DNA from: Turicibacter sp. UBA7094
Lineage (GTDB): Bacteria; Bacillota_I; Bacilli_A; MOL361; Turicibacteraceae
Direction: 5' to 3'
Assembly (NCBI GenBank): GCA_002493395.1
Contig: DKYS01000035.1
Span: 10,378-23,695 of the forward strand
Length of the DNA stretch: 13,318 bases
Position numbers and translations under genes: made by a program
Shown here: in pieces, positions 1 to 6,967 of the stretch
How positions within the stretch are numbered: the stretch's first letter is position 1
How the letters are laid out: the number at the start of each line of letters is the position of its first letter
The notes under the pieces: model-generated
What the model was told of the DNA's origin: nothing
The model's database searches: none
Seen by the model: only the letters and a program-made list of their open reading frames with translations

Positions 1-214
1 CTGCGCCCTCTTTGGCAAAGGCAATCGCGACAGCTCTTCCAATTCCCGAATCTCCTCCGGTAATAATCGCTACTTTCCCTTGAAGACATGAGGCTTTCCC
101 ATAATCGGGATGCTCGTACACAGGTGCTGGATTCATCGGTGCTTCAAGTCCTGGTTGTTGTGGTTGTGTTTGTGGCTTCGCCTGTTTTGGAAATGTTGAT
201 GCTGGTTGATCCAT
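1..214 (-). CDS. SDR-family oxidoreductase, N-terminal part (partial)
   Basis: Only the first 71 residues are present; the gene runs off the left edge. It starts at the ATG at 214, with an AAGGGG ribosome binding site at 225-230. After a Pro/Gln-rich tail (residues 1-40, containing MNPAPVYE at 27-34) comes the Rossmann nucleotide-binding motif TGGDSGIGR at 52-60, preceded by the beta strand GKVAIIT. This arrangement is typical of the YdaD/YhxC/YhdF group of NAD(P)-dependent short-chain dehydrogenases, several of which are general stress proteins in Bacillus. The catalytic Ser-Tyr-Lys lies outside the window, so the substrate cannot be inferred. The gene is divergent from the exporter at 367, and no clear promoter is seen for it. 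Confidence 0.9.
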   Translation of the reverse strand, partial: MDQPASTFPKQAKPQTQPQQPGLEAPMNPAPVYEHPDYGKASCLQGKVAIITGGDSGIGRAVAIAFAKEGA

Positions 215-296
215 AGTTAGATAACCCCTTTCAGTTAATCGTTACCCTTAGTTTGAGCAAAAATTTGAATTTTATCAATTTTTTTCTGTCATTTTG

Positions 297-325
297 TTGA
301 TTCCCTCAGGGGGGCGTACTATATT
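297..325 (+). promoter_or_regulatory. Sigma-A-type promoter of the exporter gene
   Basis: The -35 TTGATT (297-302) and -10 TATATT (320-325) are separated by 17 bp. The predicted start, about 332, leaves a ~35-nt leader to the ATG at 367. A small dyad, CCCTCAGGG (303-311), lies in the spacer. Confidence 0.75.
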
Positions 326-366
326 AGAAGATAGGACGAGTGAAATCATTTAAAGGAGCGAAACAA

Positions 367-1278
367 ATGAAAATTAATTCATTTATTGGAATGCGAACGT
401 TTAAAACAGGAATTGCGGTTGTCATTACGGCAACCCTTGGACATACCTTTTTAATTAGTAATGCCTTTTATGCTGTCATTGGGACCATTTTTGCTTTGCA
501 AAATACGATGAAAAGTTCCTTTGTTGCTGGGAAGAATCGTTTACTCGGAACCGTTCTAGGGGCAATCATCGGTTATGTGTTTACCCTCATTCATTTTAAC
601 CATCCGATTCATCTAGGACTCGCTGCGATTGTGACCATTATTTGCTGTAATGCGCTAAACATTAGTACGTCCATTATTATTGCGACAACGGTCTGTATCT
701 CGATTCTCCTTGGAATTACTTCCGACCAAGATCCGTTAATTTACTCGCTGTTAAGAACGACCGATACATCGATTGGGATTATTGTCGGAATTGCCGTGAA
801 TTATGTGATTGCCCAGCCAAATTACTTGGGACGATTGAGATCTGAAATTGAGAAAATTGAATCTTTAACGCTTGATTTGGTGAAAAACATTTTGATTCAT
901 CAAGATTTAAATATGCATCCGTTAAATATCGAGTTGAATCGTTTGAATGCGATTTATCACAATTACTGCGCAGATACAAAATTTCAAAAAAATCCGGTGT
1001 CTTTGCAACAGTTAAAGTGTTCCATTGATGCGTGCCACGATATTTATTTTCACGCGAAATGTATTGCCAAATTGAGGCTTGAAGAAACCGAGATGACGTT
1101 TCACAACAAAATGGAGATCATTGAGTTTTTTAATGAAGGATGTGACACAACGGTGAAGCTTGAACAACCGATTGATCCCATTTTCGAATACCATATTTAT
1201 AAAATGTTAGATCAAGTCCAGCTTTTAACCGTGACGCTAAATAGCCTAAGCGCCCATTTAGAGAATAATAAAGAGTAG
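367..1278 (+). CDS. Aromatic acid exporter family / FUSC-like membrane protein
   Basis: A 303-residue protein resembling the YqjA-type aromatic acid exporter family (ArAE_1 membrane domain plus ArAE_1_C). Residues 1-150 hold several hydrophobic segments (about 15-45, 60-76, 83-118 and 133-150). They include RLLGTVLGAIIGY (58-70), the Arg-x-x-Gly-Thr-x-x-Gly signature of FUSC-type transporters, and a second similar stretch, RTTDTSIGIIVG (130-141). Residues 155-303 are soluble and helical and probably cytoplasmic. The start was set at the ATG at 367, because AAAGGAG (352-358) lies 8 nt before it; the in-frame GTG at 340 lies upstream of this site and has no ribosome binding site. The gene is monocistronic, with its own promoter and terminator. 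The family is thought to export aromatic or other organic acids; the real substrate is unknown. Confidence 0.82.
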   Translation: MKINSFIGMRTFKTGIAVVITATLGHTFLISNAFYAVIGTIFALQNTMKSSFVAGKNRLLGTVLGAIIGYVFTLIHFNHPIHLGLAAIVTIICCNALNISTSIIIATTVCISILLGITSDQDPLIYSLLRTTDTSIGIIVGIAVNYVIAQPNYLGRLRSEIEKIESLTLDLVKNILIHQDLNMHPLNIELNRLNAIYHNYCADTKFQKNPVSLQQLKCSIDACHDIYFHAKCIAKLRLEETEMTFHNKMEIIEFFNEGCDTTVKLEQPIDPIFEYHIYKMLDQVQLLTVTLNSLSAHLENNKE

Positions 1279-1289
1279 AAAGAAAAAAA

Positions 1290-1321
1290 CGATCCTCCGA
1301 CGAAAAAGAGGATCGCTTTTT
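1290..1321 (+). terminator. Intrinsic terminator of the exporter gene
   Basis: An 8-bp perfect stem, CGATCCTC (1290-1297) with GAGGATCG (1308-1315), has a 10-nt loop and is followed by CTTTTTA. It begins 12 nt after the stop codon. Confidence 0.85.
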
Positions 1322-1409
1322 AATGGAATCAGTGAAGATTTCTTTGATGAGAAAGGTAGATGTTAAAAATCCATATTTTCATACGAGCTATCAGGTGACG
1401 TAGCCCTAT

Positions 1410-1436
1410 AAAAAAGAATCATGATCCCCATGATTC
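1410..1436 (-). terminator. Intrinsic terminator of the two-gene hypothetical unit
   Basis: An 8-bp perfect stem, GAATCATG (1416-1423) with CATGATTC (1429-1436), has a 5-nt loop. Read on the minus strand it is followed by six T. It lies just downstream of the 58-codon gene. The stretch 1322-1409 between this and the facing terminator holds nothing recognisable. Confidence 0.85.
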
Positions 1437-1449
1437 CTTTAACGATTCC

Positions 1450-1626
1450 TTACATGATTGAATCGGTTAACTGAGTCAAGACGTGGCGCAATTCCATCAA
1501 GGCATTTTGATCCACTTCAATGATTCGTTCACCCACTCGAATAAAATATTCATCATAAAGTTTGCAATGATAGACTTGTAATTCAAGTCCGTCTGCATCT
1601 TGATATTCAAATAAACTTTCTCCCAT
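1450..1626 (-). CDS. Hypothetical protein, 58 aa
   Basis: A complete small ORF of 58 residues starting MGESLFEYQD and ending TQLTDSIM. The ATG at 1626 has an AGGGGGAA ribosome binding site about 6 nt upstream. It lies 28 nt downstream of the 194-aa gene, before a terminator and with no promoter between, so the two are probably cotranscribed. The pattern suggests beta strands (residues 15-38: LELQVYHC, YFIRVGERIIEV) followed by one helix (41-56). There is no signal peptide or membrane segment. I do not recognise the family; a small cytoplasmic accessory protein of its partner is plausible but unproven. Confidence 0.75.
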   Translation of the reverse strand: MGESLFEYQDADGLELQVYHCKLYDEYFIRVGERIIEVDQNALMELRHVLTQLTDSIM

Positions 1627-1654
1627 GACGATTCCCCCTTTTTATAAACGAAGC

Positions 1655-2239
1655 CTAAATAATTTTTAAATTAAATCGGTTAATGACATGATCCTTTCCA
1701 CACCCGTTCATTTGCATCGCAAAGAGGAGTGCCTCCTGTTTTGTTTTCCACGCTGAGTAATGACAAACCTTGATATTCCGTTCGTTCACCACATAAAGGC
1801 AAAGCCAGTAATGATCGGGTCGTTCGAGGACACGCTCTAAATCATCAATATCGATAACCACATCTCCATCTAAATGTAAGATGACAATGGCTTGTGCAAG
1901 GATATATTTATTTAAATCAATGTCCCCCTCATTCCACTTTTCCTCAATCTTCTCGATAATGTCGTTAATTTTTTTGATTTGTTCATGACCTTCGAGTGTT
2001 AAGTCGAGGACATAAGATGTAAATTCTGTTTCTAAATTTGAATAAATATGATATAACGCTTGACGAACCTTTGTTAATTTGGCACATTCCCCTTCCAATT
2101 TATGATAAAGTTCCCCATTAATTAAAATAATTATATTATTATTTTCTAGTAATCCATGACAATGATCAATAATTTCATCAATTTCGGAGAGACAAGTTCC
2201 AATATTTCTTTTAATACGCAACATTGTTTGACTAAGCAT
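1655..2239 (-). CDS. Hypothetical protein, 194 aa, helical
   Basis: An unrecognised, acidic, mostly cytoplasmic-looking protein. Residues 1-105 look all-helical, with charged amphipathic stretches (about 6-35, 43-75 and 84-104) that could form coiled coils. Residues 108-194 look alpha/beta, with hydrophobic strands AQAIVILHLDGDVVID (115-130) and YWLCLYVVNE (144-153), then a helix KTKQEALLFAMQMNG (165-179). There is no signal peptide or transmembrane segment. The ATG at 2239 was chosen because the GAGGGGGG ribosome binding site (2249-2256) lies 9 nt upstream; an in-frame TTG at 2245 would be only 3 nt from it. It is the first gene of an apparent two-gene unit with the 58-aa ORF. No function is proposed. 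Confidence 0.8.
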   Translation of the reverse strand: MLSQTMLRIKRNIGTCLSEIDEIIDHCHGLLENNNIIILINGELYHKLEGECAKLTKVRQALYHIYSNLETEFTSYVLDLTLEGHEQIKKINDIIEKIEEKWNEGDIDLNKYILAQAIVILHLDGDVVIDIDDLERVLERPDHYWLCLYVVNERNIKVCHYSAWKTKQEALLFAMQMNGCGKDHVINRFNLKII

Positions 2240-2262
2240 ACACAAACACCCCCCTCTTCTAT

Positions 2263-2292
2263 AATATATGACAAGACATCCCTAAATGAGAA
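2263..2292 (-). promoter_or_regulatory. Candidate promoter of the hypothetical two-gene unit
   Basis: On the minus strand TTCTCA (2287-2292) and TATATT (2263-2268) are separated by 18 bp. The -35 match is imperfect, and the predicted start falls just upstream of the ribosome binding site. Confidence 0.4.
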
Positions 2293-2346
2293 CCTAAAAA
2301 GGCACGCGTTTCATTTAAAATAAAAGAGGATTTCGTCACTCTTCCA

Positions 2347-2375
2347 TTGACATCCCCCTTCATTCATGCTAGATT
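2347..2375 (+). promoter_or_regulatory. Strong sigma-A promoter of the ABC-F leader
   Basis: A perfect -35 TTGACA (2347-2352) is followed by a 17-bp spacer and the -10 TAGATT (2370-2375), with an extended -10 TGC at 2367-2369. The predicted start is about 2382, giving a leader of about 314 nt before the ABC-F ATG at 2696. Such a strong promoter followed at once by a terminator points to control by attenuation. Confidence 0.8.
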
Positions 2376-2433
2376 ATCCTTAACAACATCTTTTATTTAT
2401 CGCGTTTTAACTTTTAAAGAAAGAGGTGGAAAC

Positions 2434-2526
2434 ATGATTAACTTTTCAACAAGAGTGAATAAATTAACGGTCTCTGTCGTGATGGACGCGTTGTCTTTTT
2501 CTAAGAAAAGTTATCTTTCCATCTGA
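2434..2526 (+). CDS. Leader peptide upstream of the ABC-F gene, 30 aa
   Basis: ATG at 2434, with GAGGTGG (2423-2429) 4 nt before it and within the AAAGAGGTGGAAAC context. The product starts MINFSTRVNK, continues LTVSVVMDAL and ends SFSKKSYLSI. It is unlike a signal peptide or toxin in composition, and its sequence is woven into the two inverted repeats of the leader, so translation itself is probably its purpose. The stalling codon cannot be predicted from sequence. Confidence 0.6.
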   Translation: MINFSTRVNKLTVSVVMDALSFSKKSYLSI

Positions 2527-2570
2527 TTTCCACCTCGAAGTCTCCCTCTTTTTTTAGGGTGATGACGTTG

Positions 2571-2617
2571 AAAAGGAGTCATAAGAATGAACTTTCTTAT
2601 GACTCCTTTTTTATTTT
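2571..2617 (+). terminator. Premature intrinsic terminator in the ABC-F leader
   Basis: A 17-bp perfect stem, 2571-2587 with 2594-2610, has a 6-nt loop and is followed by a T-rich tract (2607-2617). It lies 78 nt before the ABC-F start codon and after the leader promoter, with no other complete gene between, so it can only limit read-through into the ABC-F gene. Confidence 0.92.
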
Positions 2618-2695
2618 AGAAAAAAAGACGCTTACATGACAATCATCCATCCCGTAACATTTTTTATCTCTTTAAAATAAAGGAGGAATTGATCG

Positions 2696-4156
2696 ATGTC
2701 CATGATTAAAATTGAAAATTTAACATTTGCCTATCCAACGAGTGGGGATTATATTTTTGAAAACCTTAATCTGCAAGTGGATACCCATTGGAAACTTGGG
2801 GTCATTGGTCGAAATGGGCGTGGAAAAACGACTTTTTTCAAGCTTTTGCAAGGAAAAGAAGCGTATAGTGGTACCATTATTCGTCCTGTTTCATTCGATT
2901 ATTTTCCAATGAATGTTTCAAAGCCTCATCGATTAACGGAAGAAGTTTTACATTCGATGTGTCCGATGAAAGAAGAATGGGAATTTATCTATGAGTTCTC
3001 CCTATTAGACCTTGCAGACGATGTATTAGGGCGCCCGTTTGACACTTTAAGTGGGGGTGAGCAAACGAAGGTCTTACTAGCCGCACTCTTCTTAGGCGAA
3101 GGACATTTCCTATTAATTGATGAACCAACGAATCATTTAGATGCACATGGGCGCGCTTGTGTCGCCGCCTATTTAAAAAAGAAAAAGGGATTTATGCTCA
3201 TCTCCCATGATCGCCAATTTTTAGATGGTTGTGTCGATCATATTCTGGCGTTTAATAAAACCTCTATCGATTGCCAAGCTGGAAATTTTTCATCTTGGTT
3301 TATGAATTTTAATCATCAACAAGAACAAGAAGTGGCGAAAAATGACCAACTAAACAAAGAGATTTCCCGTCTTCAACAATCCATGCGACAAACTAAAAAT
3401 TGGTCTCATCAAAAGGAGGCTACAAAAATTGGGGCTGTTGATAAAGGATTTGTTAGCCACCAGGCCGCTAAATTGATGAAACGTTCGAAATCGATTGAGG
3501 CACGCAAAAAGAAATCCATCGACGAAAAAGCGGGACTTTTAAAAAACGTGGAACGGACCGAACCGCTAAAAATAACGCCACTCACCTATTCGCACGGTCC
3601 CCTTCTTTCCCTTTCTAATGTTTGTCTCTTTTATCAGGATCGTGCCATTTGTTCTCCAATTTCCTTCTCTTTACATCAAGGAGAACGTCTCTTTCTTGAA
3701 GGAAAAAACGGAAGTGGTAAAAGTAGCTTAGTCAAATGCTTACAACAAGAACCCATCTCCTATACTGGAACAATGAAGTTGGCCCCCCATTTAATCATCT
3801 CCTATGTTCCACAAACAACTGACCACCTTAAAGGGACACTTAAAGCATTTGTGCAAGAACATCAACTCGATGAAACTCAGTTTAAAACGATTTTAAGAAA
3901 ACTTGGATTTGACCGGCAACAATTTGAAAAAAGAATGGAGAGTTTTTCAGCTGGACAAAAGAAAGAAGTATTAATTGCAAAAAGTCTCTGTGAAAAGGCC
4001 CATCTCTATATTTGGGATGAACCCCTCAATTTCATCGATCTTTACGTGCGAATACAAATTGAGCAACTGATTCAAGAATTTCAACCAACGATGATAATCA
4101 TCGAACACGATCAAGCGTTTAAAGATGCCATCGCTACCCGTACTATTTTGCTTTAA
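2696..4156 (+). CDS. Lsa-family ABC-F ribosomal protection protein
   Basis: A 486-residue tandem ATPase with no membrane segments. First domain: Walker A GRNGRGKT (38-45), signature LSGGE (118-122), Walker B LLIDEP (139-144, catalytic E143) and switch H171. A charged linker (about 205-290) follows. Second domain: Walker A GKNGSGKS (336-343), signature FSAGQ (417-421), Walker B YIWDEP (438-443, E442) and switch H471. The pattern, including WKLGVIGRNGRGKTT, AAKLMKRSK and LYIWDEPLN, closely follows Lsa(A)-type proteins (about 498 aa). This protein is slightly shorter, apparently in the linker tip that reaches the peptidyl transferase centre. The family binds the ribosomal E site and dislodges lincosamides, streptogramin A and pleuromutilins. 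AAAGGAGG lies 9 nt before the ATG, and the gene sits behind the leader attenuator. No strong terminator follows. The family is secure; the drug spectrum is inferred. Confidence 0.93.
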   Translation: MSMIKIENLTFAYPTSGDYIFENLNLQVDTHWKLGVIGRNGRGKTTFFKLLQGKEAYSGTIIRPVSFDYFPMNVSKPHRLTEEVLHSMCPMKEEWEFIYEFSLLDLADDVLGRPFDTLSGGEQTKVLLAALFLGEGHFLLIDEPTNHLDAHGRACVAAYLKKKKGFMLISHDRQFLDGCVDHILAFNKTSIDCQAGNFSSWFMNFNHQQEQEVAKNDQLNKEISRLQQSMRQTKNWSHQKEATKIGAVDKGFVSHQAAKLMKRSKSIEARKKKSIDEKAGLLKNVERTEPLKITPLTYSHGPLLSLSNVCLFYQDRAICSPISFSLHQGERLFLEGKNGSGKSSLVKCLQQEPISYTGTMKLAPHLIISYVPQTTDHLKGTLKAFVQEHQLDETQFKTILRKLGFDRQQFEKRMESFSAGQKKEVLIAKSLCEKAHLYIWDEPLNFIDLYVRIQIEQLIQEFQPTMIIIEHDQAFKDAIATRTILL

Positions 4157-4283
4157 TTGAATTTAAGAGGCACGACTTTTAGGAAAATCAACCTACTTTT
4201 TCTAAGTTAAACGCCATCTTCACCACACTTTTGCTCCTATTTTTCATAACATATTGTAGATTGACATAAAGGGAGTGGTCTGT

Positions 4284-4793
4284 GTGAAATGGCGTCTTAC
4301 GATTTTAACCCTATTATCATTAGTTTGTTTAAGCGGATGTCAGCTGAAAAGAGAAGATGATGATTTCCTTCATCATGAGCCGATTAAAGAACAAGAGGAG
4401 GTTACGATTGATCAGGTTGCAAAATATTGGATTGATCAACTCGACCAACAGATGAATTTGGATTCTTGTTATCGTAGCTGGTACGAAATCTCCGAAGATA
4501 CGGTGCTATTTTTTGTAGACTATGAAGGAATCACTGATTTTGCGATCACGTTAGCGTTATTTGGCACTGAGCAACAACAAGCACAGTGGGAAACAATCAC
4601 GGACCAATTGGTTCAATATAGTCAGCTCATTCAAAGCGACCTCAATCAGGCAGGTTTTAAAGAAATCGATGTCTACCTCTGTCTTTCCGAGGAACGTGAA
4701 GAAGCCGTTGTCGCCATCGCTCAAAATGGAAACTTAACCTTTGACATCGTTAGTGGCGTTGGCGTTGAGATTCCTGAGATGGACGCGCTTTGA
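4284..4793 (+). CDS. Putative lipoprotein, 169 aa
   Basis: A short lipoprotein signal peptide: basic start MKWR, hydrophobic core, lipobox LSGC with the lipidated Cys at residue 19. The GTG at 4284 was chosen because AAAGGGAG (4268-4275) lies 8 nt upstream; the in-frame GTG at 4275 overlaps that site. The mature part is acidic (REDDD, then EPIKEQEEV) and contains no enzyme motif I recognise. It has strand-rich stretches such as VLFFVDYEG (about 71-79) and FKEIDVYLCLSEEREEAVVAIA (about 127-148), which suggest a small globular domain exposed outside the membrane. It stands alone between the ABC-F gene and a terminator. Function unknown. Confidence 0.82.
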   Translation: MKWRLTILTLLSLVCLSGCQLKREDDDFLHHEPIKEQEEVTIDQVAKYWIDQLDQQMNLDSCYRSWYEISEDTVLFFVDYEGITDFAITLALFGTEQQQAQWETITDQLVQYSQLIQSDLNQAGFKEIDVYLCLSEEREEAVVAIAQNGNLTFDIVSGVGVEIPEMDAL

Positions 4794-4794
4794 T

Positions 4795-4822
4795 GAACCT
4801 AGCCTCTAAGGTTCTTTCTGTT
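4795..4822 (+). terminator. Probable terminator of the lipoprotein gene
   Basis: A 6-bp stem, GAACCT (4795-4800) with AGGTTC (4809-4814), has an 8-nt loop and is followed by TTTCTGTT. The stem is short and the T-run is interrupted. Confidence 0.5.
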
Positions 4823-4831
4823 AAGACGTGC

Positions 4832-4872
4832 AAAAAACAGGTGACTTGTTCAATAGATCACAATCACCTGTT
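4832..4872 (-). terminator. Intrinsic terminator of the zinc-ribbon gene
   Basis: On the minus strand, a stem of AACAGGTGA (4836-4844) with TCACCTGTT (4864-4872) continues after a one-base bulge as TTGT (4846-4849) with ACAA (4860-4863). Six T follow (4832-4837). Confidence 0.85.
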
Positions 4873-4941
4873 CCCGCTCTTTCAGACCTTTCTATGATGC
4901 ACCTAGAACGTCTTCATTTGCTTAGTAATGGACGAACTTTC

Positions 4942-5316
4942 CTATAACTTCTGTCCACAAAACGGACAATAGATAAAGTTCCCCTCCACGATTTCGTGAC
5001 ACGCTTGGCAATAACGCTTCCTTTTCTCAGACGGTTCGACTATTTCTTGATCCCATAACGTCAACTCGAGCGTTTCACCCGCTTCTAATAACCGCCCTTT
5101 CTCTAAGGGAATATTTGCGACTGTTTCGCAAGAAGAACATTGAATATAATACTGAACATTCCATTTAAAAATCGGAATAAAGAAAAAATGAAATTGATGA
5201 TAACACTTAAACAGCGTCAATCGTTCAGTTTGTCGACAAGATTTACACATCATTGGAGGTAATTCCTTGATTTCACTCATTTTTTGATTGATTCCAAACA
5301 CACCAATAAAGAACAT
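4942..5316 (-). CDS. Double zinc-ribbon protein, 124 aa
   Basis: Four CxxC pairs suggest two zinc ribbons: C24/C27 with C60/C63 around a hydrophobic middle (FHFFFIPIFKW, 42-52), and C103/C106 with C117/C120 (CPFC) at the C-terminus. The N-terminus MFFIGVFGI followed by a CxxC is typical of small zinc-ribbon proteins of Bacillota with no assigned role. The ATG at 5316 is preferred because GAGGAG (5325-5330) lies 8 nt before it; a GTG at 5325 overlaps that site. It is a single-gene unit with its own promoter and terminator. It may bind protein or nucleic acid, but no function can be given. Confidence 0.85.
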   Translation of the reverse strand: MFFIGVFGINQKMSEIKELPPMMCKSCRQTERLTLFKCYHQFHFFFIPIFKWNVQYYIQCSSCETVANIPLEKGRLLEAGETLELTLWDQEIVEPSEKRKRYCQACHEIVEGNFIYCPFCGQKL

Positions 5317-5363
5317 TGACTCCACTCCTCACATTACCTATCATTGAGACACCTTTTCCTATT

Positions 5364-5392
5364 ATCATAAACTAAAAAAGGTAAATGTACAA
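5364..5392 (-). promoter_or_regulatory. Candidate promoter of the zinc-ribbon gene
   Basis: On the minus strand TTGTAC (5387-5392) and TATGAT (5364-5369) are separated by 17 bp; the -10 matches 5 of 6. Confidence 0.5.
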
Positions 5393-5432
5393 GAAATCGT
5401 TGTTTTTATCAAACTTTCCCGCTTCAATACCT

Positions 5433-5467
5433 AAAAAAGGAGTTGAGAATTTCCTCAACTCCTTTTT
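5433..5467 (-). terminator. Terminator downstream of the MATE gene (bidirectional shape)
   Basis: A 14-bp perfect stem, 5434-5447 with 5454-5467, has a 6-nt loop and T-runs on both strands. The nearest gene it can serve is the MATE gene, ending 80 nt upstream on the minus strand. Between them, CACGATGAATGAT (5473-5485) can imperfectly pair with ATCATTCGTG (about 5512-5521). Confidence 0.85.
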
Positions 5468-5546
5468 GCATCACGATGAATGATGGATTTTCTTTTAGAT
5501 TCACGTGATCGATCATTCGTGGAATTGTTGGAGTCACAACCCCCTC

Positions 5547-6908
5547 TTACACTAATTGATTAATCCATTTCTTTGATTTCACACGGAACATTCCTAATAG
5601 GACTTTAACGACTTCTTCCAACTGAACAATCATCGCAACAATGATTAACGGAGCGTGGAAGAATTTAACCGCTATAAACGTTCCAAGCACGCCAACACTC
5701 CATAAAATTCCAAGTTCAAGAATCATCGCATATTTCGTATCACCACCTGCACGGAAAATTCCAACAATGTTGATGATGTTAATGAATCTAAAGGTTAACC
5801 CCACAGCAAAAATAATGAGCACATACGCCATTGTTTCTAAAGTTGAGGGGTCAAACTCACGATATAAACGAAGCATCACAGGAATGCACATCACGAGTAA
5901 AACAGCTGATAAAAGACCGAGCACCACACCGATTTTTAAGAAAAGCACCGCTTCTTTATACGTTTTTTCTTTCTCACCGACACCTAGTTTTTTTCCAAGC
6001 ATCACCGTTGAAGCATTTCCCACTCCGATAGCGGCAATAAAGAAAATATTAAAAATCGAGTTCACGATGTTCATGATTGAAATGGCTTCTACATTAATCA
6101 TCCCGTAAATCACCATATAGGCTGTCGTTCCAAGCCCCCAAAAACACTCATTAATCACGACCGGTAAGCTCGTCACCATCAATTTGCGAATCAGTGGACG
6201 GTCAAATGAAAGTAAAACAGATAATTTAGGATTCATCGTATCTGTTTTAAAATAAGCAAATCCGAGGACTAATATAAATTCGACAATCCGTGAAACAAGG
6301 GTGGCGATAGCAGCCCCGACGACGCCTAGCGCCGGACAACCGAACAATCCAAAAATGAATACCATATTTAACACGGTATTCAACGTGAGGGCAATGACCG
6401 AGGCAATCATCGAAAATTTCGGTTTTTCGACGGCACGCAAGCCCATACTATATCCAAACGACAAAATCATAAATGGATAACTGATGGCCGCAACCCTCAA
6501 ATAGTTCGCCCCTAACTCCATCACGGCAACATCATCAGTAAAAATATGGATGATTTGTTTTGGAATAAAAACGGCAAGTCCTGTAAATAAGATGGCAAGT
6601 CCCATTCCAACGACTAACGTAAACCCAAGCAGACGGTGAATATTACGAAGATCTTTCTTTCCCCAGTATTGAGCAAAATAGACCATTCCACCGCTGTATA
6701 TTCCAAACATCACCATATTTAATAAAAAATAATACTGGTTAGAAACACCAACGGCAGCGACAGCATCCACACCGACATGCCCAACCATTAACGTATCCAC
6801 CATGTTTAAACTCGATGTCACTAATTGCTGCAAAGCAATCGGCAACGCGATGATCCATAAATCTTTATAAAATGGGGCATAGTGTTGATAATGCTTCCTC
6901 AACTTCAT
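5547..6908 (-). CDS. MATE family multidrug/organic cation exporter
   Basis: A 453-residue polytopic membrane protein with the usual two six-helix halves of MATE (MatE, NorM-like) antiporters, which export cationic drugs or metabolites in exchange for Na+ or H+. The first half begins LWIIALPIALQQLVTSSL (17-34), then NMVDTLMVGHVG (35-46), and has the family stretch FAQYWGKKDLRNIHRL (78-93). The second half repeats the pattern from about residue 235 (SLPVVINECFWGLG), with VMLGKKLGVGEKEKTYKEA as the counterpart loop. The length is normal. The start was placed at the ATG at 6908, with AAAGGAG (6916-6922) 7 nt upstream; a longer reading would run through the upstream hairpin and T-tract. The promoter lies at the end of the preceding gene. 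Confidence 0.93.
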   Translation of the reverse strand: MKLRKHYQHYAPFYKDLWIIALPIALQQLVTSSLNMVDTLMVGHVGVDAVAAVGVSNQYYFLLNMVMFGIYSGGMVYFAQYWGKKDLRNIHRLLGFTLVVGMGLAILFTGLAVFIPKQIIHIFTDDVAVMELGANYLRVAAISYPFMILSFGYSMGLRAVEKPKFSMIASVIALTLNTVLNMVFIFGLFGCPALGVVGAAIATLVSRIVEFILVLGFAYFKTDTMNPKLSVLLSFDRPLIRKLMVTSLPVVINECFWGLGTTAYMVIYGMINVEAISIMNIVNSIFNIFFIAAIGVGNASTVMLGKKLGVGEKEKTYKEAVLFLKIGVVLGLLSAVLLVMCIPVMLRLYREFDPSTLETMAYVLIIFAVGLTFRFINIINIVGIFRAGGDTKYAMILELGILWSVGVLGTFIAVKFFHAPLIIVAMIVQLEEVVKVLLGMFRVKSKKWINQLV

Positions 6909-6932
6909 TTCATCACTCCTTTTCTTTCCTAC

Positions 6933-6962
6933 AAAAAAGAAGAAGAATTGACATTCTTCTTC
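6933..6962 (-). terminator. Hairpin with T-run between LtaS-like and MATE genes
   Basis: A 10-bp perfect stem, GAAGAAGAAT (6939-6948) with ATTCTTCTTC (6953-6962), has a 4-nt loop and is followed on the minus strand by six T (6933-6938). It can terminate the LtaS-like transcript. It also forms the first ~24 nt of the MATE transcript predicted from the promoter at 6968-6996. Confidence 0.88.
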
Positions 6963-6967
6963 TCTCA

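Larger units (their letters stand above)
2382..2617 (+). promoter_or_regulatory. Ribosome-sensing attenuator leader of the ABC-F gene
   Basis: This leader contains a 30-codon ORF (2434-2526) and two nested inverted repeats. The outer pair is GAGGTGGAAA (2423-2432) with TTTCCACCTC (2527-2536), 10 bp perfect, which occludes the leader ORF's ribosome binding site with sequence just after its stop codon. The inner pair is TAACTTTTC (2439-2447) with GAAAAGTTA (2505-2513), 9 bp perfect. A strong terminator closes the region (2571-2617). Leader ORFs with premature terminators are known upstream of several ABC-F resistance genes (vmlR, vga and msr types), where an antibiotic-stalled ribosome on the leader lets transcription continue. 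The repeats, ORF and terminator are seen directly; the antibiotic response and the exact antiterminator fold are inferred. Confidence 0.7.

Noticed and set aside
241..262. Possible stress-sigma (GGGTAA-like) promoter for the SDR gene
   Set aside because: A GGGTAA sequence is present on the minus strand, but no GTTT-like -35 sits at the right distance, and the sigma-A alternative is equally weak.
4165..4215. Possible terminator after the ABC-F gene
   Set aside because: An imperfect, bulged stem can be drawn, but no T-run follows, so it was not listed.
5641..6108. Long plus-strand open frame inside the MATE gene
   Set aside because: It lies antisense to a clear membrane transporter, has no ribosome binding site, and its composition mirrors the opposite frame.
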